Of a DNA stretch of 64,000 nt, positions 63,550 through 64,000 are shown piece by piece. Made by a program: the position numbers and the translations under genes. Each line of letters opens with the position of its first letter. Within the stretch, counting starts at the first letter, position 1. Where the stretch lies: contig NC_091209.1 of NCBI RefSeq assembly GCF_040958095.1, forward strand, positions 11,661,984-11,725,983, given 5' to 3'. The notes beneath the pieces are model-generated. The model saw only the letters and a list, made by a program, of their open reading frames with translations. It was not told the DNA's origin and ran no database searches. The DNA is from Procambarus clarkii (lineage: Eukaryota > Arthropoda > Malacostraca > Decapoda > Cambaridae).

Positions 63550-64000
63550 ATTTACGTGTACTGCAAAGTTATATGTACATTACGGTGTTCAACACAATTA
63601 TGTGTACAACACAGTTACGTGTACAACACAGATACGTGTACAATACAGATACGTGTACAACACATACGTGTTCAACACAGATACGTGTACAACACAGATC
63701 CGTGTACAACACAGATACGCGTACATCACATACGTGTACAACACAGTTACGTGTATAACAGTTACGTGTACAACACAGATACGTGTACAACACAGATACG
63801 CGTACAACACATACGTGTACAACACAGTTACGTGTATAACAGTTACGTGTACAACACATACGTGTACAACAGTGACGTGTACAGTACAGTTACGTATACA
63901 GCACAGCTACGTGTACAGTACAGTGACGTGTACTGTATAGATACGTGTACAGTACAGTTACGTGTACAACAGTGACATGTACAGGTCAGTTACGTGTACA
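63550..64000. repeat. ~17-bp minisatellite running off the window
   Basis: Units of ACGTGTACAACACAGAT/GTT with frequent length variants. Each unit has ACGTGTACA, and the true right end lies beyond the window. Open frames in several registers are artefacts. Confidence 0.9.

Noticed and set aside
59758..64000. Possible CRISPR array in the regularly repeated blocks
   Set aside because: The repeats are directly tandem without unique spacers of constant length, there are no cas genes, and the context is eukaryotic.

Overview
The window looks like nuclear DNA of an arthropod with a large, repeat-rich genome, most probably a decapod crustacean (crayfish/lobster-like). This is an inference from interspersed CCTAA/TTAGG motifs (the arthropod telomere unit), very long (TA)n arrays, many minisatellites, and dispersed repeat families I recognise from decapod genomes. 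There is no operon structure, prokaryotic gene or CRISPR array. Almost every open frame is a transposon remnant or a minisatellite read as protein. The one convincing intact host-type gene is an intronless 771-codon CDS at 15846-18161: a CENP-B/Tigger-derived (pogo-superfamily) DNA-binding protein whose catalytic acidic residues have been replaced.

Layout. 0.5-1.2 kb holds a foldback element. 4.7-12.4 kb is a DIRS-like tyrosine-recombinase retrotransposon with inverted terminal repeats and an internal complementary region. A 1.6-kb element is inserted in its recombinase gene and a 5'-truncated LINE (endonuclease, reverse transcriptase, RNase H) in its right terminal repeat. 13-15.8 kb holds a LINE tail, a SINE, simple repeats and a foldback just upstream of the CENP-B-like gene. 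19-24 kb holds a Tigger deletion derivative split by a foldback, and a piggyBac copy split by a SINE, all between inverted 240-bp repeats. 25-27.3 kb holds a dispersed repeat, a GGT-rich minisatellite and a second Tigger derivative with the same internal deletion. 27.7-29.4 kb is four copies of a roughly 390-bp MITE separated by (TA)n. 29.9-41.6 kb is a large nested inverted duplication (arms in order A-B-C ... C'-B'-A') around a MULE-like transposase fragment, which may be one old element with very long terminal inverted repeats. 42-51 kb holds LINE remnants, SINEs and minisatellites. 53.6-57.3 kb holds more LINE and MITE copies and a near-perfect 360-bp palindrome. 58-64 kb is LINE relics and four tandem-repeat arrays.

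The most interesting signal is a recurrent secondary structure. Four sequence families of foldback elements (19.8, 48.7/50.9/53.7, 55.7 and 57.2 kb) each carry a short module. It has complementary flanks (stem I), a CTGA-type core of 8 nt, a hairpin (stem II), an invariant GAAA, and then a short self-complementary palindrome (stem III). Stem sequences differ completely between families but pairing is kept. This is the architecture of minimal, dimer-type type-I hammerhead ribozymes known from Penelope-like elements and retrozymes. The core is one nucleotide longer than canonical, so I call them hammerhead-like. No Penelope reverse transcriptase or GIY-YIG frame was recognised here, so these would be non-autonomous units.

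Limits: element boundaries are by eye, to within about 5-20 bp. Clade names for LINEs are approximate, and no database comparison was possible.
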